A stretch of DNA of 64,000 bases, taken from Site-B1 sp963722665. GTDB taxonomy: Bacteria > Bacteroidota > Bacteroidia > Flavobacteriales > Flavobacteriaceae. The notes below the pieces were generated by a model. The model was given only the letters and a program-made list of their open reading frames with translations. It was not told the origin of the DNA and ran no database searches. The position numbers and the translations under genes are program-made. The stretch is taken from the NCBI GenBank assembly GCA_963722665.1, contig CAVRNW010000042.1, positions 1-64,000 of the forward strand, in the 5' to 3' direction. Below are positions 19,284-27,497 of the stretch, in pieces. Within the stretch, counting starts at the first letter, position 1, and each line of letters begins with the position of its first letter.

Positions 19284-19347
19284 AAATAATATGGTGTTAT
19301 AATATAAAAATCAAGTGATTTTTATTAATAATTAATTAACCATAAAA

Positions 19348-20343
19348 ATGAAAAACAGATTTGTAGTATTAATGAGCTTGGCACTCATTACAATTAGTTG
19401 TAACAATACTGATAAAAAAGCAAGCCAAACTTTGGTGCAGGATAAGCCTGTAGAAAATATTGTGCATCCCAAAGTAGAATATACCGATTCTATTAGTTTA
19501 TTAAACTCAAAATTAAACTTATTAAACGCAGAAAAGGGTAATAAAGCAAACTTAATACAAAAAGTAGGAAAGCAAAGAGACTCTTTAAAAAATATGCTGG
19601 CACAGCTTGATTTATCAATAAAAGCAGTAAACGATTCTAAAATTAACCCTGGAATCAATGGTGTAAATAATAAGCTTAATGAATTAAAAGGCTTAAAAGA
19701 AAGCTTAGAAGAACAAGTTACTTTACAAAACAAAGAAATAGAATTAGCAAACAAAAAAATACAAATTCTTGAAGAAGAGCAAAGTGTATATAAAGAACAG
19801 CAACAAGCCCTTATAGACAAAGGTGCGGCGCCTAAAGAATTTGTGTATGTTGATACATTGTTAGGAGGGATAAACTCTAAGATTAAAATTCAGAAGGACG
19901 TAATAAAAAATTTAGACAGATCAGTTGATGACACTAAAGAACAAGTTGATAATATTAAACAACAACGAGAAGTTCTAAGTAAAAACATTAGAAATAATTA
20001 CAGTGCAAAACAACTATTTGAAGAATATCATACAGACGAAAAATTGCGTTTGGAAAGGCAACTGGAAAATGTAACAGACAACCTTAATATATTATTAGGA
20101 GAAGCTTCTTCACTGGATACAGATTATATGGTGTTAAATTCAAAAAAAATCAATTTGGAATCATTAAATACAAATGTTGAAATAGGTGAATCTAAAAATA
20201 AAAAAGAGATCCTGGATGTGGACAATGGAATTGAGAAATCTAATAAGTTAACATTAGCAACCATAGTAATAATTGTGGTTGGAGTTCTAATGGCATTATT
20301 TTATTTCATTGGGAAAAGGAAAAAAAACAACAAAATTAAATAA
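19348..20343 (+). CDS. Coiled-coil lipoprotein with C-terminal membrane helix
   Basis: A 331-residue protein. It starts with a lipoprotein signal (LMSLALITISCNN), continues with nearly 240 residues of Lys/Glu/Gln/Leu heptads (coiled coil, about residues 45-290) and ends in one membrane helix, LATIVIIVVGVLMALFYFIG, with a basic tail RKKNNK. A lipid anchor at one end and a membrane helix at the other would let it bridge the two membranes. Genes 20350 and 20959 follow within 20 bases, so an operon is likely. I do not recognise the family. Confidence 0.65.
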   Translation: MKNRFVVLMSLALITISCNNTDKKASQTLVQDKPVENIVHPKVEYTDSISLLNSKLNLLNAEKGNKANLIQKVGKQRDSLKNMLAQLDLSIKAVNDSKINPGINGVNNKLNELKGLKESLEEQVTLQNKEIELANKKIQILEEEQSVYKEQQQALIDKGAAPKEFVYVDTLLGGINSKIKIQKDVIKNLDRSVDDTKEQVDNIKQQREVLSKNIRNNYSAKQLFEEYHTDEKLRLERQLENVTDNLNILLGEASSLDTDYMVLNSKKINLESLNTNVEIGESKNKKEILDVDNGIEKSNKLTLATIVIIVVGVLMALFYFIGKRKKNNKIK

Positions 20344-20349
20344 CAAAAA

Positions 20350-20946
20350 ATGGCTACAACAAATAAGAAAGTAGAAGCAAGCAAGAAAGCTTCAGTAAAG
20401 AAAACTCCTGTAAAGAAAGTTTCGGCAAAGAAAACTCCAGTGAAGAAGGCTACACAAAAAAAAGCGCCTGTAAAAAAGGCGCCTGCTAAAAAGACAATAA
20501 CAAATAAAACTGCAACAGTAACAAAAGAAAATCCAGTTAATAAAAAAGGATTCTTTAAATCTTTATTGGATAATGTAACAGAAAAGTTTGATCATGTAAC
20601 AGAAAATGTTGTTGAAGGTGCATCTTTTGTAACAGAAAAAGTTAAAGAAACTACAGCAAAAGCGTATGTTGCCGGGACAGAGTTAGTAGAAGATGCAAAT
20701 GAGAAAATACATCAATTTACTGATAAGCAAAGTTTAAATAAGGAAAAACATAAACTTGAAGAAGCCCAAGAAGAGTTAAAACATAATTTTGGTTCTTTAG
20801 CCTTAGAAAATTATTTAAAGAACGATAATTTAAACAAAGCGTTTTTAACCACAAAGAAAGTTAACGATGTTGTAGAAGCGTATAAGGAAAACTCTAGTCA
20901 GCTTTTAAAAATTAAAAAAGCAATAAAATCGTTTGATAAAATATAA
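20350..20946 (+). CDS. Histone-H1-like Lys-rich protein with amphipathic helical region
   Basis: A 198-residue protein. Residues 10-60 are repeats of the kind KKTPVKK and KKAPVKKAPAKK, like histone H1 tails. Residues 65-130 contain repeated VTEK/VTEN units and read as a long amphipathic helix; the rest is also helical. No signal peptide is seen, so it should be cytoplasmic. It starts 6 bases after the coiled-coil lipoprotein gene. A nucleoid or membrane-surface role is possible; the Lys-rich part alone does not prove DNA binding. Confidence 0.6.
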   Translation: MATTNKKVEASKKASVKKTPVKKVSAKKTPVKKATQKKAPVKKAPAKKTITNKTATVTKENPVNKKGFFKSLLDNVTEKFDHVTENVVEGASFVTEKVKETTAKAYVAGTELVEDANEKIHQFTDKQSLNKEKHKLEEAQEELKHNFGSLALENYLKNDNLNKAFLTTKKVNDVVEAYKENSSQLLKIKKAIKSFDKI

Positions 20947-20958
20947 ACTAAATAGACT

Positions 20959-21297
20959 ATGAAATATATAATCGTATTTGTTTACACAGCAATAAACATC
21001 TTTTTGCTTATTTTAAATTGGAGTTTATTTACATCTACAGTAAACATGGATTTTGGATTTGATGTTATAGGAGTTGCTCCACTAATTTTTTTACAAATTT
21101 TAGGCTTATTCGCTTTAATTGTATTTGCAGTTATTGATGGTTTTAAGGATTTAAAAAGGGAAGTTATCATATCAGATCTGCAAAATAAAATGCTTAAGCT
21201 TGAAAAGGATTCAGAAATTAGTTCTTTAAAAAAAATAATTCAATCCAATGAGCAATTGCCAAAAAAAGAAAAGGTTGTAACAAAAGTTATAAAATAA
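20959..21297 (+). CDS. Small membrane protein with cytoplasmic coiled coil
   Basis: A 112-residue protein with two membrane helices (IIVFVYTAINIFLLILNW and IGVAPLIFLQILGLFALIVF) followed by a charged helix. The order suggests that the C-terminal helix faces the cytoplasm. It lies between the histone-like gene and the large barrel protein gene. The function is unknown to me. Confidence 0.6.
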   Translation: MKYIIVFVYTAINIFLLILNWSLFTSTVNMDFGFDVIGVAPLIFLQILGLFALIVFAVIDGFKDLKREVIISDLQNKMLKLEKDSEISSLKKIIQSNEQLPKKEKVVTKVIK

Positions 21298-21384
21298 GCA
21301 TAAGCACATAAAATTAAAATTAAAAAAACAGTCTTTTTTAAAAGGAGTGAAGGGAGTTTATTGAAAAAAAACAAAATTAATAAA

Positions 21385-23793
21385 ATGAAAAAAACATATT
21401 TAATTCAAATTTTAGCTTTAGTAATAAGTGTCCAAACTTATGCTCAAGTTAAAGATATTAGTGTTACTTTTTCTCCGGCAGCAGAATATACACTTTGGGA
21501 TAATAAAGCTGGTATTGAAGATGGGTTTTTAATAGGGGGAAAAATAGGTTTTGGTTTTGGCGAGTATATAGAATTGCGTGCCACATATATGCAAGATCTA
21601 GATTTAAAAACCAATTTTGAAGATTATGGCTTAGTAAATTATTCTAACGATTTTTTTACTGCCAGAGATATAAAATTAACTCGTATTGGAGGAGAATTTA
21701 AAGCTAATTTTGGCACAAGAACCAAATTAAACCCTTACCTAACTTTTGGCTCGGGAGTTCAGGCTATAACTCTGGAAAGTCAGGATAAACATGAGCAAAT
21801 ATTTGCAACACTAGGTTTAGGAGCAAAATTTAACTTAGGTAAGCGAACAGTATTTGCTTTAGAGGCAAAAAACACTACCTATAATTTTAATTCTGGATTA
21901 AGATTGTTAACCGAAGACGACAAATTATTGTTTGGTGTAACAGACGATGATTTTGAAAGCGAAAATTTAAGCAACTGGTCTGCAATGGCTTCATTGCAGT
22001 TTTATTTAAGCGGAAGAAGACCAGGAGAATTAACAGAACTAGATAAAGCATATATAAATAGTTTTGCTGGAGGGTTTAAGGGTTTGAGATTCGTAGTTGA
22101 ACCAGGATTAGCAAATATTAAATTTGATAACGATTCTAATTTTAGAGACACATGGTTATTAGGCGCTTCATTAGGACTGGATTTTAATGAATACGTAGGT
22201 TTAAGAGGGTTTTACTATAAAGCAACGAATAACGAAGAAATATCAACAGACTTTGATGACCTTTCTATGTATGGAGGAGAGTTTATAGCACGTTTAAATG
22301 TAGATAGAGGTGTTGTGCCTTACATTGCATTAGGAGGTGGATATTTAAACCCAGACAGCAATTATATTGGCAAAGATGGTTTAGCTGTTGAGGACACCTA
22401 TTTTGCTTCAGGAGGATTAGGCCTAAGCCTGTCATTAGCAAAAGGGTTACACGCATATGGAGGTGTGAAGGCAATATTAACTTCAGGTACCAATGAAGAA
22501 GATTTACAATCGCCAGATGAAATACAAACGCATACCATGTATAACTTTGGATTGCGATTTGAATTAGGCAAAAAAGCTAAATCTACAGCAACAGTTTATA
22601 ATGACAATTTAAATGTGGCACTAAGTGAGCAACAAACTCGTAACGATGAAAAATTGGCAAAATTAAAAGCTGAATATAATTCTAAAATTAAAAAGTTAGA
22701 AGCGGAGTTAAATGTGGCATACCAACTTAAAGATGTAGATAAAGCAGTAGAAATTTTAGAAGAGAAAAAAGAAGTAGAAAAAGCATTAAAAGAAGTTGAA
22801 GCAGTAGAAGAGGTTTCTATACAAAGAAAAGAAATTAAGCAAGATTTAATTAAACAAGACTTAAACGTAGCAGAAATTAAGCCTCAAATAATTGAAGCAC
22901 CACAAATAATTGAAGCACCACAAATAATTGATACACCACAAAATAAAGAGTTTGCCAATAAAGAACCTATGGTGCAAATGTCACCGGTTGAGTTTGAATT
23001 ATTAGTAACACGAATATTAAATGAAGTTGAGGCAACAGAAAGTACTCAGAAACAAATAATTGATACGCCAAGTCAAACTTCACAAAGCAATAAGGATGCT
23101 CAGATTGAGTATTTAAATCAAAGAATAGATGTGTTAGAAAAGTTACTGTTAGATGTAAATGCGAGCCAATTAAGTCCACCCCAACAAGTTTTAGAACCTG
23201 CTATAGAAAGGGATGATAGAACTTATGATCTATCTAGGCAAATTTTAAATAAATTAGATGAATTAAATAGAAAAGTTGAACGTAATACAGACAGACTGGA
23301 AATGAAGCAGTCTGATAGTGACAAACCACAAACTATTGTCATAGATTCAGATTTATTAACAAATGAAGAACCAATTTATAAAGAAGATTCTATTAGTGTT
23401 TTTTCAAAGCTAAAGTTTATAGATGCATCTGTATTTGCAGGAGGTGTTTTTGGAAATGAAATGTTGCCAGTGACAGGTTTAAGACTAAACTATGCAATCG
23501 ATAATTCAAAAATTCAATTTATGCCAGAATTATTTTTAGGTATAACTGATCCTTTGTCATTTGGTTTATCAGGAAATGGAATTATTCCAATAAACATAAA
23601 AAATACTACGGTAGAACCTTATGCAGGAGCTGGTTTAGGATTTATGAATATTTATGGAGATAGTAAATTTAATGCCAATATAATTGTTGGCACTTATTTA
23701 GATCTCCTACAAGGTAAATTATATGTTGATTTTACGACAAGAAACTTTTTTAACTACAATCAAATTTCAGCAGGGTATAAATTTAAATTTTAA
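21385..23793 (+). CDS. Large outer membrane protein: two tandem barrel domains, coiled-coil linker, third barrel
   Basis: The ATG at 21385 is preferred over a TTG at 21361 because the signal peptide (LIQILALVISVQTYAQ) follows directly. The 802-residue protein has two related strand-rich domains (about residues 25-205 and 225-395). They share GEYIELRATYM/NEYVGLRGFYY, IGGEFKANFG/YGGEFIARLN and PYLTFGSG/PYIALGGG. A linker (about 410-675) has coiled coils and IIEAPQ repeats. A third barrel-like domain (about 680-802, with VEPYAGAGLGF) ends in SAGYKFKF, with the terminal Phe of outer membrane proteins. This layout is unusual. It is followed closely by a lipocalin-like lipoprotein. Confidence 0.7.
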   Translation: MKKTYLIQILALVISVQTYAQVKDISVTFSPAAEYTLWDNKAGIEDGFLIGGKIGFGFGEYIELRATYMQDLDLKTNFEDYGLVNYSNDFFTARDIKLTRIGGEFKANFGTRTKLNPYLTFGSGVQAITLESQDKHEQIFATLGLGAKFNLGKRTVFALEAKNTTYNFNSGLRLLTEDDKLLFGVTDDDFESENLSNWSAMASLQFYLSGRRPGELTELDKAYINSFAGGFKGLRFVVEPGLANIKFDNDSNFRDTWLLGASLGLDFNEYVGLRGFYYKATNNEEISTDFDDLSMYGGEFIARLNVDRGVVPYIALGGGYLNPDSNYIGKDGLAVEDTYFASGGLGLSLSLAKGLHAYGGVKAILTSGTNEEDLQSPDEIQTHTMYNFGLRFELGKKAKSTATVYNDNLNVALSEQQTRNDEKLAKLKAEYNSKIKKLEAELNVAYQLKDVDKAVEILEEKKEVEKALKEVEAVEEVSIQRKEIKQDLIKQDLNVAEIKPQIIEAPQIIEAPQIIDTPQNKEFANKEPMVQMSPVEFELLVTRILNEVEATESTQKQIIDTPSQTSQSNKDAQIEYLNQRIDVLEKLLLDVNASQLSPPQQVLEPAIERDDRTYDLSRQILNKLDELNRKVERNTDRLEMKQSDSDKPQTIVIDSDLLTNEEPIYKEDSISVFSKLKFIDASVFAGGVFGNEMLPVTGLRLNYAIDNSKIQFMPELFLGITDPLSFGLSGNGIIPINIKNTTVEPYAGAGLGFMNIYGDSKFNANIIVGTYLDLLQGKLYVDFTTRNFFNYNQISAGYKFKF
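22885..22938 (+). repeat. 18-bp coding tandem repeat
   Basis: Three consecutive copies of caaataattgaagcacca (the third with two changes) encode the QIIEAP units in the linker of the barrel protein. A fourth, separate copy lies at 23053-23070. Confidence 0.9.
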
Positions 23794-23804
23794 AAATCAG
23801 AAAG

Positions 23805-24233
23805 ATGAAAACAAAAATAGCACTCTTTACAACAATAATACTAAGTATGGTTTTGTTAAACTGTACTAACGATGACGATCCATCTCCTCAGCCAAACATA
23901 GTACAAACAAGTATTGTAGGTACTTGGAACCTTGATTATTATTTAGAGAACGGAATATTAGTGGAGGAAATTCAATGCAACAGACAATTAAAGTATAAAT
24001 TTCTTTCAAATGAAACGTATACATTAACAACATTTGCAGGTGACAATATAAACAATTGCCTTACAGCGTTAATTATGAATGGAACCTGGCAATATTTAGG
24101 AGAAAATGAATTTTCGTTACTAGTAAATGGCGACTCAACTGCCGAAGAAATAACGATTACATATCAAGATAATTTTTCAAATTTTAAGATTGTTAGGTCA
24201 GCAACACTAACAGAAGTGTACGAAAGAGAATAG
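23805..24233 (+). CDS. Lipocalin-like lipoprotein
   Basis: A 142-residue lipoprotein with the signal SMVLLNCTNDDDP; the Asp-rich stretch right after the Cys resembles the signal that sends Bacteroidota lipoproteins to the cell surface. The mature part begins SIVGTWNLDYY and contains NGTWQYLGENEF, a pattern of lipocalin-like domains that bind small hydrophobic ligands. It follows the triple-barrel gene by 11 bases and is likely co-transcribed. The ligand is unknown. Confidence 0.7.
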   Translation: MKTKIALFTTIILSMVLLNCTNDDDPSPQPNIVQTSIVGTWNLDYYLENGILVEEIQCNRQLKYKFLSNETYTLTTFAGDNINNCLTALIMNGTWQYLGENEFSLLVNGDSTAEEITITYQDNFSNFKIVRSATLTEVYERE

Positions 24234-24308
24234 AAGTTTTATTTTATTAATTAAAGTGATTAATTGATAAATTAAGGTTATAAATTTACATAACCAATAA
24301 AATAAAAC

Positions 24309-24875
24309 TTGAAAACTCATGTAAGTTCTAGTCAGTTAACTGACGAAGAGCTTGTAAATCAAATTATTGCAACTAAGAACACTCTTTTATTTGGAGTGTT
24401 ATACGATAGGTATGTCCATAAAGTATATAATAAATGTTATGGTTTTTCAAAAACAAGTGAAGAGGCAGAAGATTTAACTCAAGATATTTTTGTTAAACTT
24501 TACACCAAGTTGAAATTATACAAACCAAAAGCTAAATTTTCTTCATGGCTATATGCTTTCACTTATAATCACTGTGTAAATTATGTGAATCGAGATACTT
24601 CAAAAAAAATAGAAAAAAAGGCAATCCAGATTAATGATTACGACCATGAAATCATAGAAACAGAAGATTTTAATTTATTTCAATTGAAAGTGGACAAACT
24701 ACAAAAGGCTTTAGAAATATTAAACCCTGAAGACAAAATGATTTTATTATTAAAATACCAAGATGATCTTCCAATAAAAGAAATTCAAAATGTATTAAAT
24801 GCAGGGGAAAGTGCCATAAAAATGAGACTAAAAAGAGCAAAGGCTAAAGTAATTGAGATATATAATTATTTATAA
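24309..24875 (+). CDS. ECF-type RNA polymerase sigma factor
   Basis: A 188-residue sigma-70-family protein: region 2 contains FGVLYDRYVHKVYNKCY and EEAEDLTQDIFVKLY, and region 4 has NPEDKMILLLKYQDDLPIKE followed by a helix-turn-helix. The start is probably TTG at 24309, since no ATG fits. No classical anti-sigma factor is next to it; the next gene encodes only 58 residues, and an MscS channel gene follows. It may control the envelope genes around it. Confidence 0.85.
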   Translation: MKTHVSSSQLTDEELVNQIIATKNTLLFGVLYDRYVHKVYNKCYGFSKTSEEAEDLTQDIFVKLYTKLKLYKPKAKFSSWLYAFTYNHCVNYVNRDTSKKIEKKAIQINDYDHEIIETEDFNLFQLKVDKLQKALEILNPEDKMILLLKYQDDLPIKEIQNVLNAGESAIKMRLKRAKAKVIEIYNYL

Positions 24876-24880
24876 AGGAC

Positions 24881-25057
24881 ATGGGGAATCCATTTAAAGA
24901 ATTAGAGCACAATAAAGAAGTGCCAAAGCATATAAGAAAAAAAGTTATGGGTGAAATAGCTGAGATTAAGTTTTTAATAGAGCTTTCAAGTTTGTTTTCA
25001 TCCAATTATGCTTCTGTGGTAGCAAGCTTTTTTAGAAATAAGAATAAAAATAACTAA
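24881..25057 (+). CDS. 58-residue small protein after the sigma factor
   Basis: ATG at 24881, 5 bases after the sigma factor stop, opens MGNPFKELEHNKEVPKHIRK and ends with a helix and NKNKNN. It is co-transcribed with the sigma gene by spacing. I recall similar short proteins beside sigma factors or transporters in flavobacteria, but with no known function; a direct regulator of the sigma factor is possible. Confidence 0.6.
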   Translation: MGNPFKELEHNKEVPKHIRKKVMGEIAEIKFLIELSSLFSSNYASVVASFFRNKNKNN

Positions 25058-25069
25058 AACTTTAAAAAA

Positions 25070-25897
25070 ATGGAAACCGTAAACCAATGGAAAGATATGA
25101 TTTTCAATTCGCTTGGAGACATGAGCTCTAAAGTAGCTACAGTAATTCCAAATATTATAGGAGCAATATTTATTTTATTAATTGGATGGATTTTTACAAC
25201 AATTGTACTCTATCTGTTAAAAAAGATCCTTAAAGTTATTAAAGTTGAAGCCTTAACAGATAAAATTAATGAATCAGCTGTCTTCGGTAAAACAAACATT
25301 AGTATCAATTTATCTAAAGTTATATTGGTCTTTGTCAAATTCATATTGTTCTTAGTGTTCTTAATTGCTGCTGTGGATATTTTGAAGTGGACTGTTGTAT
25401 CTCAAGAAATCAGTAACTTATTAAGATACTTACCTGAATTATTTAGCGCAATAGCACTATTTATGATTGGTATTTATATTGCCAATTTTGTTAGAAAGGC
25501 TATAATAGGAACTTTTGAATCTTTTGATCTGGGTAACGCTAAAATCATAGGTAATTTAGTGTTTTATTTAATAGCTATATTGGTAACAATTACGGCTTTA
25601 AACCAAGCAGGAATAGATACTGATATTATTACTAATAATGTAACAATTATTTTAGGGGCTTTTTTATTAGCAATTGCATTAGCTTTTGGATTTGGGTCTA
25701 AAGAAGTTATACAAAGCCTTTTGTTTTCATTCTACTCACGAAAAAATTACGAAGTAGGTCAGAAGTTAACCATTGATGATGTAAAAGGTGAAATTATTTC
25801 TATCGACAATATTTGTATGACTTTAAAAACAAAAAAAGGTAAAATTATAATTCCTATTAAAGAAATAGTGGAAAGCAGAGTTGAAGTGGAAGATTAG
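25070..25897 (+). CDS. Mechanosensitive ion channel family protein (MscS-like)
   Basis: A 275-residue membrane protein with about four or five helices. The pore-region GAFLLAIALAFGFGSKEVIQSLLFSFYSRKNYEVGQKLTI matches the MscS TM3-beta domain junction, followed by the small beta domain (VKGEIISIDNICMTLKTKKG). Such channels open under membrane tension to release solutes. It lacks the large C-terminal cytoplasmic vestibule of E. coli MscS. It starts 12 bases after the 58-residue gene, in line with an envelope-stress unit. Confidence 0.8.
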   Translation: METVNQWKDMIFNSLGDMSSKVATVIPNIIGAIFILLIGWIFTTIVLYLLKKILKVIKVEALTDKINESAVFGKTNISINLSKVILVFVKFILFLVFLIAAVDILKWTVVSQEISNLLRYLPELFSAIALFMIGIYIANFVRKAIIGTFESFDLGNAKIIGNLVFYLIAILVTITALNQAGIDTDIITNNVTIILGAFLLAIALAFGFGSKEVIQSLLFSFYSRKNYEVGQKLTIDDVKGEIISIDNICMTLKTKKGKIIIPIKEIVESRVEVED

Positions 25898-25979
25898 TAT
25901 TGTTAAAACAAATTTAAAATAAAGGAATTGTCACCATTAAGTTTTTAATATTTTAGTTGGATAAGTAATTGGTGAGTTG

Positions 25980-27494
25980 TTAACTTTCGGTAAACGGAGG
26001 GTGCTTTAAAGGGCTTTTTAAAAACACGTCCCAAATAAAAACACCGTAAACAATTATGTACTCCAGTCCAATGATCCACAGATTTTCATTATTACCATTT
26101 GCATAAGCCAGATAACTTAATATTATTACAAAACTCCATACTAAAGGGAATTTATAATTGGTAAAGATGCTTAAAATCAAAAGGGTTGCAAGATACCAGG
26201 GATGAACTGTTGTTGCTGTAAAGAAGTAAAAAGCCAGTACTAAAAGCATTGACGTGAAATTAGTTGATGGAATGTTTTATTTCTTCTGAAGAATGTAATG
26301 CCTAAAATTACCAGAATCACCACAATAGGAATAAATTTTCCTATAATTGCAATTTCATTGTATCCTGTAATCGAGTAACCTATTTCACGTGCGATATAAT
26401 ACAAACTGGCATTGAATTCAAAATTCTGAAACCATAATCCGACAGTTTCAGTATAATTATTTATAAACTGTGATGAGTAAAATGGCGCAAATAGTAGGAT
26501 GGTTATAATTCCAATGATAGCATAAAATCCAATCAATTTTGTCATTCCTGCGAAGGCAGGAATCCACTTGTCATTAGGAGGAGTCCCGATAGAAATCGGG
26601 AGCGATTCGGCAATCCGTTTCAGAGTATAAGATTGCTTCGTGGTACTCGCAATGATATTTCCTTTATCCTTGTCACCTCGAGCGAAGTCGAGAGGTTTTT
26701 CACCTTTCACAAACCACTGGTAAAACAATGGCAAGAAAATTAATGGAATCAGTTTTATGGATACAGAACACGCAAATATAACTGCTGCAAATCTCCATTT
26801 TCCTGAATGAAGTAAATACAAACTCCAAACCAGAAAGAATATCATAACACCTTCAAAATGCAGATTACCGGTTAATTCGATAATTATAAACGGATTTAAA
26901 ATATACCAGAAGATATTGTGCGCAGGAAGCTTTAATCTTTCCAAAAGTTTTTTGCCAAAATAAAGGGTTCCAAAATCTGCTGCAATGATCACTAAACGCA
27001 TGACGATCACAGAACCTAAAATGCTTTTTCCGGCAAACAAACCTGCTATCAAAAAGCATAACTGATTTAAAGGCGGATAGTTTGTATAATGGCTTCCATT
27101 TAAGTGCTCCCATGCCATCATACAATGCCTGTGCCTGCGCAATCGGAAATTCACCTCTGGATATAAAAAAATCTGGTGTTGCTAAATACGGATTCAACCC
27201 TTCCAGAATCATCCTGCCATCCCAAATAAATCGATAAAAATCCTGTGACAGATTAGGAATGGAAAGCAGAAAAACAGCACGAAATACGAATGAAATATAT
27301 GTTAAGAATTTAATATTGTTTTTTTGGTAGTTTACCAGTGCTACGAACAAGATAAATAAACCAGTATATAAACTTATTAACTTAAAGTAATCTGTTCTAA
27401 CAAGATCATATGCAAAGAGAAAATAAAAGATAATGCTTAATAAAGCAAGTAAGACAGGTGTACTATAAAGTTTTAAAAAGGGAGAGGTAATCAT
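25980..27494 (-). pseudogene. Polytopic mannosyltransferase-like protein, two frameshifts and an in-frame repeat insertion
   Basis: The minus-strand protein starts at 27494 (MITSPFLKLYSTPVLLALL) and has about 10 membrane helices. It contains SQDFYRFIWDGRMILEGLNPY, typical of polytopic GT-C glycosyltransferases annotated as mannosyltransferases. Breaks occur near 27105-27125 (resumes with LNGSHYTNYPPLNQLCF) and near 26250-26280 (resumes with YFFTATTVHPWYLATLL). An insert of about 52 residues at 26541-26699 consists of translated palindromic repeats (it reads WIPAFAGMT near its end) and lies in a loop between two helices. It is the last gene of a minus-strand series with two other glycosyltransferases. 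Confidence 0.75.
26541..26699 (-). repeat. Composite palindromic repeat inserted in frame in the mannosyltransferase gene
   Basis: Four short inverted repeats stand side by side: ATTCCTGCGAAGGCAGGAAT (26544-26563), CCCGATAGAAATCGGG (26585-26600), an ATTGC/GCAAT pair around 26632-26653 and CTCGA/TCGAG arms at 26677-26692. The frame stays open through all of them. Related copies occur at 35.99-36.11, 36.28-36.35 and 46.85 kb. Confidence 0.85.
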
Positions 27495-27497
27495 TGT

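Noticed and set aside
20380..20500. Lys-rich stretch as a DNA-level satellite repeat
   Set aside because: The DNA copies vary while the protein pattern is kept, so it is a low-complexity protein region.
22885..23070. Regular 18-bp repeats as a possible CRISPR array
   Set aside because: The units are adjacent, in frame and encode QIIEAP; there are no spacers and no cas genes.
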